A DNA stretch of 64,000 bases from Paenibacillus dendritiformis (lineage in GTDB: Bacteria; Bacillota; Bacilli; Paenibacillales; Paenibacillaceae): positions 4,650,501 to 4,714,500 of the forward strand of contig NZ_AP025344.1 in the NCBI RefSeq assembly GCF_021654795.1. The letters are read 5' to 3'. The notes beneath the pieces are model-generated. The model was not told the DNA's origin and did no database searches. It worked only from the letters and a program-made list of their open reading frames with translations. Positions within the stretch are counted from its first letter, which is position 1. Every line of letters starts with the position of its first letter. This document shows positions 8,361 through 16,530 of this stretch, piece after piece. The translations under genes and the position numbers were made by a program.

Positions 8361-9500
8361 CTAATTCTGCATGACGAAGTCGCGATCGACCTTCGCGTTC
8401 TCGTCCTCGAACACCTTCAAAATATTGTACTTCGTGTCCCGCTGCGCCGGAATTTTGCCGGCCTCGCGAATAAGCTGCAGCGTGCTGCTGATGTTGACCT
8501 TATGCGTCGTGCCTGCAGCGGAGACGACATTTTCCTCGATCATCGTGCTGCCGAAGTCATTGCAGCCGTAGCTCAGCGTCTTCTTGCCCACTTCCGGCCC
8601 CATCGTTACCCAAGATGCCTGGAAGTTCGGGATATTATCCAGGAAGATGCGGCTGATCGCCAGCGTCTTCAAATATTCCTCCGGACTGACCGGGTCTGCC
8701 TTCATATTCGTATTCTCCGATTGGAATGTCCATGGAATGAAGGCCAGGAAGCCCTTGGACGGATACTTGTTCCCGATGCATTCGTCCTGCGCCGTGCGGA
8801 CCCGCTCCAGATGAAGAGCGCGCTCCTCCAGCAGCTCGCCGAAGCCGACCACCATTGTCGCGGTCGTATTCATGCCCACTTTGTGCGCGGTCTGCATCAC
8901 ATCCATCCAGTCCCGCCAGGAGCCTTTGAGCCGGCTGATCTTGCGGCGGGTGCGATCGTCCAGAATCTCGGCGCCGCCCCCCGGCAAGGAGTCAAGTCCC
9001 GCCTCGTGGATAGCGCGCACCACTTCCTCCAGCGACAAACCGTCCGATACTTCCTTCATCTTCATGATTTCGGCCGGAGAGAAGGAATGCATCGTAATGC
9101 TCGGGAACCGTTCCTTAATCGCCTTGAGAAGATTCGTATAATAGCTGAACGGAAGCTCCGGATTGGTTCCCCCCTGCATCAAAATTTCCGTACCGCCGAC
9201 ATCGATCGTCTCCTGAATCTTCTGGAAGATGACTTCATCCGGAAGCACGTAGCCTTCTTTGGAGCCCGGGGCACGGTAGAACGCGCAGAACCGGCAATAC
9301 GTATCGCAGATATTCGTATAATTCACATTGCGTCCGATGACGAACGTAGCGATCGGTTCGGGATGCCATTTCAACATGATCTGGTTGGCGGCATGGCCGA
9401 TCTTCTCTACCTGATCGGACGCGAACAACGTCACGCACTCATCCGTGTCGATACGTTCACCGCGCAGCGCTTTATCCAAAATGCGATCAATCGGTGACAT
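8361..9500 (-). CDS. mqnC: Cyclic dehypoxanthinyl futalosine synthase
   Basis: This radical-SAM enzyme of the futalosine route to menaquinone cyclises dehypoxanthine futalosine. It has 379 residues from the chosen ATG (MSPIDRIL). The 4Fe-4S cysteines are C65, C69 and C72 (CDTYCRFC), preceded by GRNVNYTNI and followed by ILMQGGTNPELP and DSLPGGGAEIL, all family signatures. An ORF extension to 9596 lacks a ribosome binding site. GAGGAAG lies about 11 nt upstream of the chosen ATG, and a GTG two codons earlier is a close alternative. No other futalosine-pathway gene is in the window, so the rest must be elsewhere. Confidence 0.93.
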   Translation of the reverse strand: MSPIDRILDKALRGERIDTDECVTLFASDQVEKIGHAANQIMLKWHPEPIATFVIGRNVNYTNICDTYCRFCAFYRAPGSKEGYVLPDEVIFQKIQETIDVGGTEILMQGGTNPELPFSYYTNLLKAIKERFPSITMHSFSPAEIMKMKEVSDGLSLEEVVRAIHEAGLDSLPGGGAEILDDRTRRKISRLKGSWRDWMDVMQTAHKVGMNTTATMVVGFGELLEERALHLERVRTAQDECIGNKYPSKGFLAFIPWTFQSENTNMKADPVSPEEYLKTLAISRIFLDNIPNFQASWVTMGPEVGKKTLSYGCNDFGSTMIEENVVSAAGTTHKVNISSTLQLIREAGKIPAQRDTKYNILKVFEDENAKVDRDFVMQN

Positions 9501-9692
9501 CGTCACAGTCACTTCCTCTCTCATTAGTTGCATGCTGTATGAGCGTACATGCAGCACGAAGCGGATGCATCCGGTCCGATGCTCCTCTATTCGCAAGCCA
9601 TTCGATTTCCGATCCTGACATGAAGCCGATGCCCGTCAGAGCATAGGATCCTGCATGTCAATGACTTCATAATCGTACCACAATTACAGGCG

Positions 9693-9751
9693 AAAAAACA
9701 GCACCCTCTCCAGGGAAGCCCGACCCGTAATATAGCCGGTACTCCGTGCTG
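9693..9751 (-). terminator. Probable terminator of the met operon
   Basis: On the minus strand a long hairpin closed by CAGCAC and GTGCTG, with further GC-rich pairing inside, is followed by six T. It lies about 50 nt after the metC stop codon and is the first terminator-like structure for the three-gene operon. Confidence 0.55.
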
Positions 9752-9802
9752 AAGAGGGCATAATGCCATGTATATAAGGAAAAATAATTCACTGAGGCCC
9801 TA

Positions 9803-10987
9803 TTATTGGCTCAGTGCTTGATCCAAATCCTGCAGCAGATCGTCGATATGCTCCAATCCGACAGAGAACCGCAGCAGTCCGTCCGTGATCCCGCGCTCCA
9901 GCCGAACCTGCCCCGGCATCGAGGCATGCGACATCATCGCCGGATAGGACAGGATGCTTTCCACTGCGCCGAGGCTGACGGCGACCAACGGAAGCTTCAC
10001 CTTGTTCAGGACGCGCTTCGCCCGTTCGCCGGAGCCGACATCGAACGAGACGACCGCGCCGTAGCCTGCCGATTGCCTCTCGTGCACGCCGCGGCGCGGA
10101 TGACCCGCCAGGCCCGGATAATAAACCTGGCTGATATCGCTTCGTTCCTCCAGCCAAGCCGCCAAGCGGCGGGCGCTCTGCTCGCTCTGGCTCATCCGCG
10201 CGCCCAGCGTCTTCATCCCGCGCATAAGCAGCCAGCTGTCCTGCACGCCGAGCACCGTGCCAAGCCCGTTCTGAAGCTGCTTGATGCGCCCGCCCAGTTC
10301 CTCGGTCGCCGTGACAATCAGACCGGCCAGCACGTCGCTGTGTCCGCTCAGGAACTTCGTTGCGCTGTGAAGGACAATGTCCACCCCATGGGCGATAGGC
10401 AGCTGATGATACGGCGTCATGAACGTGTTGTCCAGCAGTGTCAGCAGCCCATGCTCCTTCGCCCAGCCGCATACCTCCGCGATGTCCGTAATTTTGAGCG
10501 TCGGATTGGACGGCGTCTCCATATAGACGGCCTTTGTATTCGGACGCAGCGCCGCCTTCACCCGATCGATATCGGTCATGTCGACGAAGGTCGATTCAAT
10601 CCGAAGCCGGTTCAGAATCGTGGTCAGCAGACGGTACGTCCCTCCGTATACATCTTCGGTTACGATAATGTGATCGCCGGCAGAGAACAGCAGGAAGGCG
10701 GACGATATAGCCGCCATCCCGGACGCAAACGCGTAGCCGTTCGTTCCTCCCTCCAACAGGGCGATATGATCCTCCAAGGCCTGCCGGGTCGGATTGCCCG
10801 AGCGCGAGTAATCGAATTCGGGCGGCTCGTAAATGTCATGATGATGGAACGTCGCCGCCTGATAGATCGGCACGCTGGACGCGCCCGTCGTCTTGTCGAT
10901 TTCCCCGCCGAAATGAATCAGCTTCGTTGTAAAATCGAGCGCCTGTCCTTGCTTCAACTCCGGCTTCGAATTATCGGATCCGCTCAT
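9803..10987 (-). CDS. metC: Cystathionine beta-lyase
   Basis: This PLP enzyme of the Cys/Met metabolism family has 394 residues and cleaves cystathionine to homocysteine. The lysine binding PLP is K211 (HSATKFLSGHSDVLAG); other family marks are YSRSGNPTR near 60, ASGMAAISS near 88, DVYGGTYR near 112 and METPSNPTLKITDI near 157. It is the last gene of the metA-metI-metC operon; its start overlaps the metI stop by 4 nt (ATGA). Assignment as beta-lyase rather than gamma-lyase rests on operon position, since the two cannot be told apart by motif alone. Confidence 0.88.
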   Translation of the reverse strand: MSGSDNSKPELKQGQALDFTTKLIHFGGEIDKTTGASSVPIYQAATFHHHDIYEPPEFDYSRSGNPTRQALEDHIALLEGGTNGYAFASGMAAISSAFLLFSAGDHIIVTEDVYGGTYRLLTTILNRLRIESTFVDMTDIDRVKAALRPNTKAVYMETPSNPTLKITDIAEVCGWAKEHGLLTLLDNTFMTPYHQLPIAHGVDIVLHSATKFLSGHSDVLAGLIVTATEELGGRIKQLQNGLGTVLGVQDSWLLMRGMKTLGARMSQSEQSARRLAAWLEERSDISQVYYPGLAGHPRRGVHERQSAGYGAVVSFDVGSGERAKRVLNKVKLPLVAVSLGAVESILSYPAMMSHASMPGQVRLERGITDGLLRFSVGLEHIDDLLQDLDQALSQ

Positions 10988-12168
10988 CCCTGCTCCACCT
11001 CCAAGCGGGCCGCTTCCAGCGCTTGCGCCAGATCCTGTCTCAGGTCGTCGACATGCTCGATGCCGACGGAGAACCGCAGCAGCCGATCGTCGACCCCGAT
11101 CCGGTCCCGAATCTCGGCCGGAATGTCGGCGTGCGTCTGCACCGCCGGGTACGTCATGAGCGACTCGACCCCGCCCAGGCTCTCGGCGAACGCGATCAGC
11201 TTCAGATGGCGCAGAATCGGATCGACATAGCGGGCATCCTTCAAGCGGAAGGAGAAGATGCCGGTGTTCCCGGAGGACTGGCGCCGCTGAATCTCATAGC
11301 CCGGGTGAGCCCCCAGCCCGGGATAATAGACCGCTTCGACAGCCGGGTGCTCCAGCAGCCATTCCGCGAGGCGGGTCGCGTTGGATTCATGACGCTCCAT
11401 CCGCAGCGCCAGCGTCTTCATGCCCCGCATCAGCTGATAGGAATCCGACGGGCTCAGCACGGCGCCGATCGAGTTGTGGAGGAAAGCCATCTCCTCCGAC
11501 AGCTCGCGGCCCTTCGTGACGACAAGGCCGGCCAGCACATCGTTGTGGCCGCCGAGGTACTTCGTCGCGCTATGTACGACGATGTCCGCTCCCAGCTCCA
11601 GCGGCCGCTGGAAGAACGGCGTCAGGAGCGTATTGTCCACAATCGTCAGCAGGCCATGTTTCTTCGCCCAGGCCGCCACCCGCTCGATATCCGTAATCAT
11701 CATCAAGGGATTGGTCGGCGTCTCGATGAAGACCGCCTTCGTCTGCGGCGTGCGGGATGACTCGAGCGCGTCCAGGTCGTTCGTGTCGACATAGGTGGCG
11801 GTGACCCCGCAGCGGGACCATATCCGCTCCAGCAGACGGTACGTGCCGCCGTACAGATCGAGCGACACGATCAGATGATCGCCTTGTCCGAACTTGGCGA
11901 ACACCGTCTGTATCGCCGCCATGCCCGAGCTGCAGGCGAAGCCGGCATCGCCCTGCTCCAGGGCGGCTGCCGCTTCCTCCAGCACGGTACGCGTCGGATT
12001 CTTCGTACGGATATAATCGAACCCCGTGCTCTCTCCCAATCTCGGATGACGATAGGCGGTAGCTTGGTAAATCGGATAATTAACGGCTCCTGTCGCCGGA
12101 TCGTGAACCGACCCGATCTGGGCCAAGCGGCTTTCCATGCGGTAATCGGCTTCGTTGCGCTGCACCAT
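10984..12168 (-). CDS. metI: Cystathionine gamma-synthase / O-acetylhomoserine thiolyase
   Basis: This PLP enzyme of the same fold as its neighbour has 394 residues and joins an activated homoserine with cysteine (or sulfide). K203 in HSATKYLGGHNDVLAG binds PLP. IRTKNPTRTVLE near 53, SSGMAAIQTVF near 80, LDLYGGTYRLLER near 103 and ETPTNPLMMITDI near 149 fit MetI. The start overlaps the metA stop as TAATG. Because MetA here carries the acetyl-CoA-specific glutamate, the natural substrate is probably O-acetylhomoserine. Confidence 0.9.
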   Translation of the reverse strand: MVQRNEADYRMESRLAQIGSVHDPATGAVNYPIYQATAYRHPRLGESTGFDYIRTKNPTRTVLEEAAAALEQGDAGFACSSGMAAIQTVFAKFGQGDHLIVSLDLYGGTYRLLERIWSRCGVTATYVDTNDLDALESSRTPQTKAVFIETPTNPLMMITDIERVAAWAKKHGLLTIVDNTLLTPFFQRPLELGADIVVHSATKYLGGHNDVLAGLVVTKGRELSEEMAFLHNSIGAVLSPSDSYQLMRGMKTLALRMERHESNATRLAEWLLEHPAVEAVYYPGLGAHPGYEIQRRQSSGNTGIFSFRLKDARYVDPILRHLKLIAFAESLGGVESLMTYPAVQTHADIPAEIRDRIGVDDRLLRFSVGIEHVDDLRQDLAQALEAARLEVEQG

Positions 12169-13109
12169 TATACGTTGGCCCCTTCCTTACGCAATACGGC
12201 ATTGCCCAGTTCGTACGGCGTCTCCTGATAGACATAGTAGTTCAGCCAGTTCGAGAACAACAGATTGGCGTGGGCGCGCCACGACGAACGCGGCTGGCGT
12301 GACGGATCGTTGTTCGGGAAATAATTGACCGGCAGATCCATCTCCATCCCTTTGGCGATATCCCGATCGTACTCCCATTTCAACGTGCAAGGGTCGTACT
12401 CGGAATGTCCGGTCACGAAAATATGCTTCCCGTCCCGCGTCGCCACGAGATAGACGCCCGCCTCTTCCGACTCGGCGAGAATATCCAGCTCAGGCACCCG
12501 CTCCACGTCCTCGCGGCGAATCTCCGTATGCCGGGACTGGGGCACGAGGAATACGTCGTCGAAGCCGCGCGTCAGCTTCACATTGTCCTTGGTGGTACAG
12601 TGCGGATAGACGCCGAATATTTTGCGCTCAAGCGGATATTTCGGAATGCCGTAATGGAAGTACAAGCCGGCCTGGGAAGCCCAGCAAATATGGAACGTGG
12701 ACGTTACGTTGGCGGAAGACCACTCCATAATGCCGCACAGCTCGTTCCAATACGTCACTTCCTCGAATTCCATTTGCTCGACCGGCGCCCCCGTAATGAT
12801 CATGCCGTCGAATTGCTGTCCTTGGATTTCATCGAAAGTCTTATAGAATGAGGACAAATGCTCGGCGGATGTATTTTTGGATGTGTGCGTCGCTGGATGA
12901 AGCAGCGTCACATCCACTTGCAGCGGCGTATTGCCTATGAGGCGCAGCAGTTGCGTCTCGGTCGTCTCTTTCGTCGGCATCAGGTTGAGGATCACAATTC
13001 GCAAGGGACGAATATCTTGGTGATACGCGCGGGTTTCGTCCATGACGAATATATTCTCCTGAGACAATATTTCTTTGGCCGGCAAATGATCGGGAATCTT
13101 GATCGGCAT
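12168..13109 (-). CDS. metA: Homoserine O-acetyltransferase (MetA family)
   Basis: This enzyme activates homoserine in the first committed step of methionine synthesis. From [10 protein letters not shown] (ATG after AAGGAGGAG) it has 313 residues; the longer frame to 13232 runs into the riboswitch and is not real. The nucleophile C142 lies in [16 protein letters not shown] and the His/Glu pair in TGHSEYDP. E111 (GAPVEQMEF) occupies the position where E. coli has glycine; glutamate there is known to direct MetA toward acetyl-CoA rather than succinyl-CoA. Despite the usual name homoserine succinyltransferase, acetylation is therefore expected. Confidence 0.92.
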   Translation of the reverse strand: MPIKIPDHLPAKEILSQENIFVMDETRAYHQDIRPLRIVILNLMPTKETTETQLLRLIGNTPLQVDVTLLHPATHTSKNTSAEHLSSFYKTFDEIQGQQFDGMIITGAPVEQMEFEEVTYWNELCGIMEWSSANVTSTFHICWASQAGLYFHYGIPKYPLERKIFGVYPHCTTKDNVKLTRGFDDVFLVPQSRHTEIRREDVERVPELDILAESEEAGVYLVATRDGKHIFVTGHSEYDPCTLKWEYDRDIAKGMEMDLPVNYFPNNDPSRQPRSSWRAHANLLFSNWLNYYVYQETPYELGNAVLRKEGANV

Positions 13110-13167
13110 GACGCTCTCCTCCTTCATAAATCCATCATAATGTGGTTGTCGCTTGCGGGATAAGGGT

Positions 13168-13376
13168 ACAAAAAAACCTTTCCCGACATTCGAGAAAGGT
13201 TGTGCATTTCCAGATTCATGCGCCTCTCTCATCTGTCAGCAGCAGTCCTCTGACCGCTACCGCAAGAATTAGCACCGTGCACGCGGCAGATACGTCCTTG
13301 AATGCAAGAACGGCTCTGCGCATCTGGCCGGTTGCCGGGTTTCATCGGGCTTGTCCCTCCACCTGCTCTTGATAAG
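13168..13376 (-). promoter_or_regulatory. SAM-I riboswitch (S-box) with terminator
   Basis: Read on the minus strand, CTTATC followed by AAGAGCAGGTGGAGGGA, then CCCGATGAAACCCGGCAACC and GGTGCTAATTCTTGC are S-box core sequences, and GATGAG near 13228 closes P1 with CTTATC near 13373. Downstream, AACCTTTC-loop-GAAAGGTT followed by seven T (13168-13201) is the expression-platform terminator. Methionine/SAM abundance should stop transcription before metA. It covers metA-metI-metC. Confidence 0.95.
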
Positions 13377-13532
13377 ATTGCTAACATTTCATATTCGATT
13401 GCAGTCCCGGGAAGCTGAACAGGACTTGGTAATAATTTAAAGGCAAGACGAGCCAGAAGTCAAGAGGAAAATCACCTTTTGCTCCTTCCGGCATATCGTA
13501 TTCCATGTACGCCGCAGCGAACCGATTTTGTC

Positions 13533-13562
13533 TTGAAAAAAGGACGTGCCGAGCGGTATACT
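13533..13562 (+). promoter_or_regulatory. Sigma-A promoter of corA
   Basis: TTGAAA at 13533 and TATACT at 13557 are separated by 18 nt. Transcription should start near 13569, leaving a leader of about 310 nt before the corA start codon. Confidence 0.65.
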
Positions 13563-13568
13563 TAACAG

Positions 13569-13882
13569 GTGCCTGAGCGGCACAGTTGTCATAAAGTTCG
13601 AAGATTATCGTAAATCATTTCAAATTGGGGTGAATTTCGGATGGATGGCGACCCGAGGCAATGCCGAGGTACGAACGGACAACCGAATAAGGCGATTCGG
13701 CGGGACTCCGTGCAGCTTGACGGCTGTTGCGTTCTGTCATTATGCCCATCCCCGAGCGTCATGCGCGGATAAATGCCGTGCCCTGGGGTCTACGGCTCTC
13801 ATCTGCATCTGCCCTGCACGAATCGTCTAAGTAGACGAAGCAAGCTGCCGCATCGGATATGCGGCCGAAGGGGAGATTGGCA
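13569..13882 (+). promoter_or_regulatory. Long structured leader of corA, class unknown
   Basis: The roughly 310-nt leader has several self-complementary segments: CCGAAT-loop-ATTCGG at about 13683, CCGTGC..GACGG at about 13708, and CGTCTA-AG-TAGACG at 13824-13837. GGGGTGAATTTCGG at about 13627 and CTGGGGTCTACGGCTC at about 13786 look like loop sequences. It does not match the M-box (ykoK), c-di-AMP (ydaO) or manganese (yybP) consensus that I can recall. The ORF across it (94 codons) has no known motif and odd composition. A metal-responsive RNA is plausible given corA, but unproven. Confidence 0.45.
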
Positions 13883-14818
13883 ATGAAAATCCGTCTAGTA
13901 AACGAAGGCGTCTTCACGCCGGTGGATGATATACAGATGACACTCGCTCCGCCGGAGAACGGCTTCTATTGGTTAGATGCCGATTTGGAAGATCTGGTCG
14001 AGCTGCAGCCCTTGTTCTCCATACATGATCTCGCGGTCGAGGACTGTATGAGCGAAGAAGAGCAGCGGCCCAAAATCGAAATCTATGAAAATCATTATTT
14101 CATCGTGCTGAATAGCATCCGCTTCGACGATGAGGAAATATTTCTGCGGGCCCTGAATATCTTTCTCGGCAAACACTTCATCATCACCGTGACGAAGCAG
14201 AAAATCAATGAATTGCGCATGGTCAAGCCGATGCTGTGGGAGCAGCAGGTGAGCTCGGCCGACCGCATGCTGTATCACTTGCTCGATCTGGTGGTGGATA
14301 ACTACTTCTCGGTAGCCGATCGGATCGAAGCCAAGATCGACACCTTGGAGGAAGAACTGATCGTCAGCGCCAAGAAGGCCCACCTGAACGAAATCATTAG
14401 TCTTCGCAGCGAGATTCTATGGCTCAAAAAAGGATTGGCGCCGCAAAAAGAAGTGCTGCTGGTCCTCTACCGCAAGGATCTCCGTCTCATCGACGATGAT
14501 CTGCAGAAGTATTTCCGGGATATCTATGAAAATGCGGTCAAAGTCTCCGAGACGTTCGAGACCTTCCGCGATCTGATGGGCAACTTGCGAGAATCGTATC
14601 AGCTCAGCATCGCGAACCGGGCGAACGACATCATGCGCGTATTTACCGCGATTACGACGATTTTCATGCCGCTGACGCTCATTACCGGCATCTACGGAAT
14701 GAACTTCGATTATATTCCATTCATGGACTGGGCCTACGGCTCGCTTTATATTATCGGCTTTATGCTCATACTCGGTGCCCTGATGTTCTACTTGTTCCGC
14801 AAAAAGGACTGGATATAA
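13883..14818 (+). CDS. corA: CorA-type divalent cation (magnesium) channel
   Basis: This CorA-family transporter has 311 residues from the ATG after AAGGGGAG (an ATG 24 nt earlier has no site). A large acidic cytosolic domain and the long stalk helix come first; two C-terminal membrane segments follow. The selectivity loop GMN is present as ITGIYGMNFDYIPFM at about 268-282, and a basic end (FRKKDWI) closes the protein. The usual substrates are magnesium, cobalt and nickel. It is a single-gene unit between its own promoter and a bidirectional terminator. Confidence 0.94.
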   Translation: MKIRLVNEGVFTPVDDIQMTLAPPENGFYWLDADLEDLVELQPLFSIHDLAVEDCMSEEEQRPKIEIYENHYFIVLNSIRFDDEEIFLRALNIFLGKHFIITVTKQKINELRMVKPMLWEQQVSSADRMLYHLLDLVVDNYFSVADRIEAKIDTLEEELIVSAKKAHLNEIISLRSEILWLKKGLAPQKEVLLVLYRKDLRLIDDDLQKYFRDIYENAVKVSETFETFRDLMGNLRESYQLSIANRANDIMRVFTAITTIFMPLTLITGIYGMNFDYIPFMDWAYGSLYIIGFMLILGALMFYLFRKKDWI

Positions 14819-14860
14819 AAGGTTCCGCAAGTGGCCTTTATATGATACAGGTTGGTTTCC

Positions 14861-14893
14861 AAGCCCGCCTCCCCCAACAAGGGAGGCGGGCTT
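14861..14893. terminator. Bidirectional terminator between corA and the HRDC gene
   Basis: AAGCCCGCCTCCC and GGGAGGCGGGCTT form a perfect 13-bp stem around CCAACAA. It lies between two convergent genes and should serve both. Confidence 0.85.
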
Positions 14894-14909
14894 GTTCCCG
14901 CTCTCCCGC

Positions 14910-15971
14910 TTACCCGGCCTGAGCCTGCCGCGCCTCCCGGCTCTTCCGTCTGCGGTGCAGAAGCCGGAGGAAGCGTATCCGTTCATAGTTGGTCTGCAGC
15001 TCGGAAGCCGGCAGTTCCAGCGCCGCTTCGCCGAACGCCTTGATATAGATCGGCTTGATGTACTCGTCCCCCAATTCAATGAGGGCCGACTCAACCGCTT
15101 CGCGTTCGGCGGGAGGCATCGAAGCCAGTTCCTCTTCGGCCAGCCGCTCAAAGGCGCCGCCTTCCTTCGCAATCTTCTCGATGCGCATAATCAATTCGCG
15201 CCGATCCACCTGCAATCGCTCCATCAGCTGCCCGATCCCCATCCCTTGCTGCAGCCCTTCCATCAGCAGGCGGCGCTCCGATATTTTGGCCAGCTCATTC
15301 GCCTGCTTCGCTTCCCATTCCGCATAGACCCATCTGGCGAATTCAGGCTCGCTGACGGCAGCGGCCACCCAGTCGAGCGGGAAGTCCGTCGTGCGGTCGT
15401 ACTGCTTCGTAATCTGAATAATCTCTGCGCCGAAGTCGCGTACCTTTACCGCGCCGAAGCCCGGAATCTGCTCCAGTTCCTCCAGATTCTGCGGCAAATA
15501 AGCGCTGACCATGCGGAGCATCCGGTTCGACGCGATCCAGTACGGAGCTCGTCTCAGACGCGTGGCCGCTTCCCTGCGCCATTGGGCCAGCCGATCATAC
15601 ACCTCCGTATTCGGATGGAGATCGGCATAGCAGGCGATCCATTCCTGCTGTTCCCGCATGCGGCGCTCATGAATGTCCGCCTCCGGAACGAAGCCGAGCG
15701 ACAGCCGGTAACCTGCACTCATGAGCCGCGCCATGCCCCGCCGCAGCGATGCCCGCATCTCGGCCCAATCGCCGCCTTCGAACCAGATCTCCGGCTCCGC
15801 GCCATCCGCCTCCCACAGCACCATCCATTGCCCCTGCTCCTCGCCCGCAGTCAGGAGCCCGAAGGGAGCCGCAGGTGAATCTTCCTTCCGCTTCCCGCCG
15901 CGCTTCGGCCGCTTATCGCTTCCTTCCTCCTCCATGCTTCGCTCCAATCTCACCATCCATACAACCTGCAT
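14910..15971 (-). CDS. HRDC-domain protein of unknown role
   Basis: This 353-residue protein starts after AGAAGGAGGAAGG. Its middle part (about 125-205) resembles an HRDC domain, the nucleic-acid-binding module of RecQ helicases and RNase D: YDRLAQWRREAATRLRRAPY and LEQIPGFGAVKVRDFG. No helicase or nuclease domain accompanies it. The C-terminal part is charged and helical, with weak helix-turn-helix character (GIGQLMERLQVDRRELIMRI). A DNA- or RNA-binding role is likely; more cannot be said. A strong promoter and a terminator-like leader precede it. Confidence 0.75.
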   Translation of the reverse strand: MQVVWMVRLERSMEEEGSDKRPKRGGKRKEDSPAAPFGLLTAGEEQGQWMVLWEADGAEPEIWFEGGDWAEMRASLRRGMARLMSAGYRLSLGFVPEADIHERRMREQQEWIACYADLHPNTEVYDRLAQWRREAATRLRRAPYWIASNRMLRMVSAYLPQNLEELEQIPGFGAVKVRDFGAEIIQITKQYDRTTDFPLDWVAAAVSEPEFARWVYAEWEAKQANELAKISERRLLMEGLQQGMGIGQLMERLQVDRRELIMRIEKIAKEGGAFERLAEEELASMPPAEREAVESALIELGDEYIKPIYIKAFGEAALELPASELQTNYERIRFLRLLHRRRKSREARQAQAG

Positions 15972-16023
15972 GATCTACCTTCCTCCTTCTCGCTTCTCAA
16001 ATGCCCCTCATAGCTGGGAACGC

Positions 16024-16131
16024 AAAAAAAGAAAGCACCTCTCCCAATGCGGCTTGCGCATCATGAAGAGGTGCTTCCTCGTCCTAGTTATGAGTTTATC
16101 TAGATTATAGCATGACTACAGAATCTGTCAA
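16024..16131 (-). promoter_or_regulatory. Consensus promoter and attenuator-like terminator upstream of the HRDC gene
   Basis: On the minus strand TTGACA (16131-16126) and TATAAT (16109-16104) are 16 nt apart, the best sigma-A promoter in the window. About 20 nt after the expected start, AGCACCTCT (16075) and AGAGGTGCT (16034) form a perfect stem followed by a T-rich run, still about 50 nt before the HRDC start codon. An ATG inside the hairpin opens an 18-codon frame (MMRKPHWERC...) that crosses the terminator. The transcript may be attenuated, or may be a small RNA of about 75 nt. Confidence 0.6.
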
Positions 16132-16198
16132 TTGATTATGGCCTTTTCAGATGCGTGCGGTATAATGATAGCGTTACCGATACAAGGAGGCTTGTCCC

Positions 16199-16495
16199 AT
16201 GAGCGCACATGAACTCGATTTTTTGGCCGATCATACCGAAGCCACGTCCACGAGATTCGTTACCTTCATCGGCGGCAGCATGCGCCGTTTCGATCTCGCC
16301 CTTACGACGACTTCCCGCTTCTATGGCAAGACGCTCGTCACCGATCTTCAGAGCGGCCTGACCGCCATTCTCGGACAGGACGACCTGGAGGAGGAAGGCT
16401 ATCTGGAGCATTTCTACCGCTTGACCGACGAAGAAGCCGCCGATCTGCGCCAATTCCTGTCCCTCGTCGTCGGCGCGGCGCATTTTACCGACTGA
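16199..16495 (+). CDS. DUF3055 family protein
   Basis: This 98-residue cytosolic protein of the DUF3055 family is widespread in bacilli. The conserved run TRFVTFIGGSMRRFDLALTT near residue 18, then FYGKTLVTDLQSG, DDLEEEGYLEHFYRL and a helical end are all present. An ACAAGGAGG site precedes the start, and a TATAAT box (16161) lies upstream. It is divergent from the HRDC gene, sharing the 16.1-kb promoter region. The function of the family is not known to me. Confidence 0.85.
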   Translation: MSAHELDFLADHTEATSTRFVTFIGGSMRRFDLALTTTSRFYGKTLVTDLQSGLTAILGQDDLEEEGYLEHFYRLTDEEAADLRQFLSLVVGAAHFTD

Positions 16496-16530
16496 TTGGA
16501 TTCCGCGATGGCCGGGAACGGGCGTACTGC

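Noticed and set aside
13110-13232. N-terminal extension of MetA
   Set aside because: The segment carries the riboswitch expression platform, and a perfect ribosome binding site precedes the ATG at 13109.
13546-13830. 94-codon frame in the corA leader
   Set aside because: It lies in a hairpin-rich leader between promoter and corA, has many Cys, Arg and His without pattern, and no ribosome binding site.
13569-13882. M-box, c-di-AMP or manganese riboswitch before corA
   Set aside because: The conserved core words of these classes are not present apart from short chance matches such as GGGGTGAAT.
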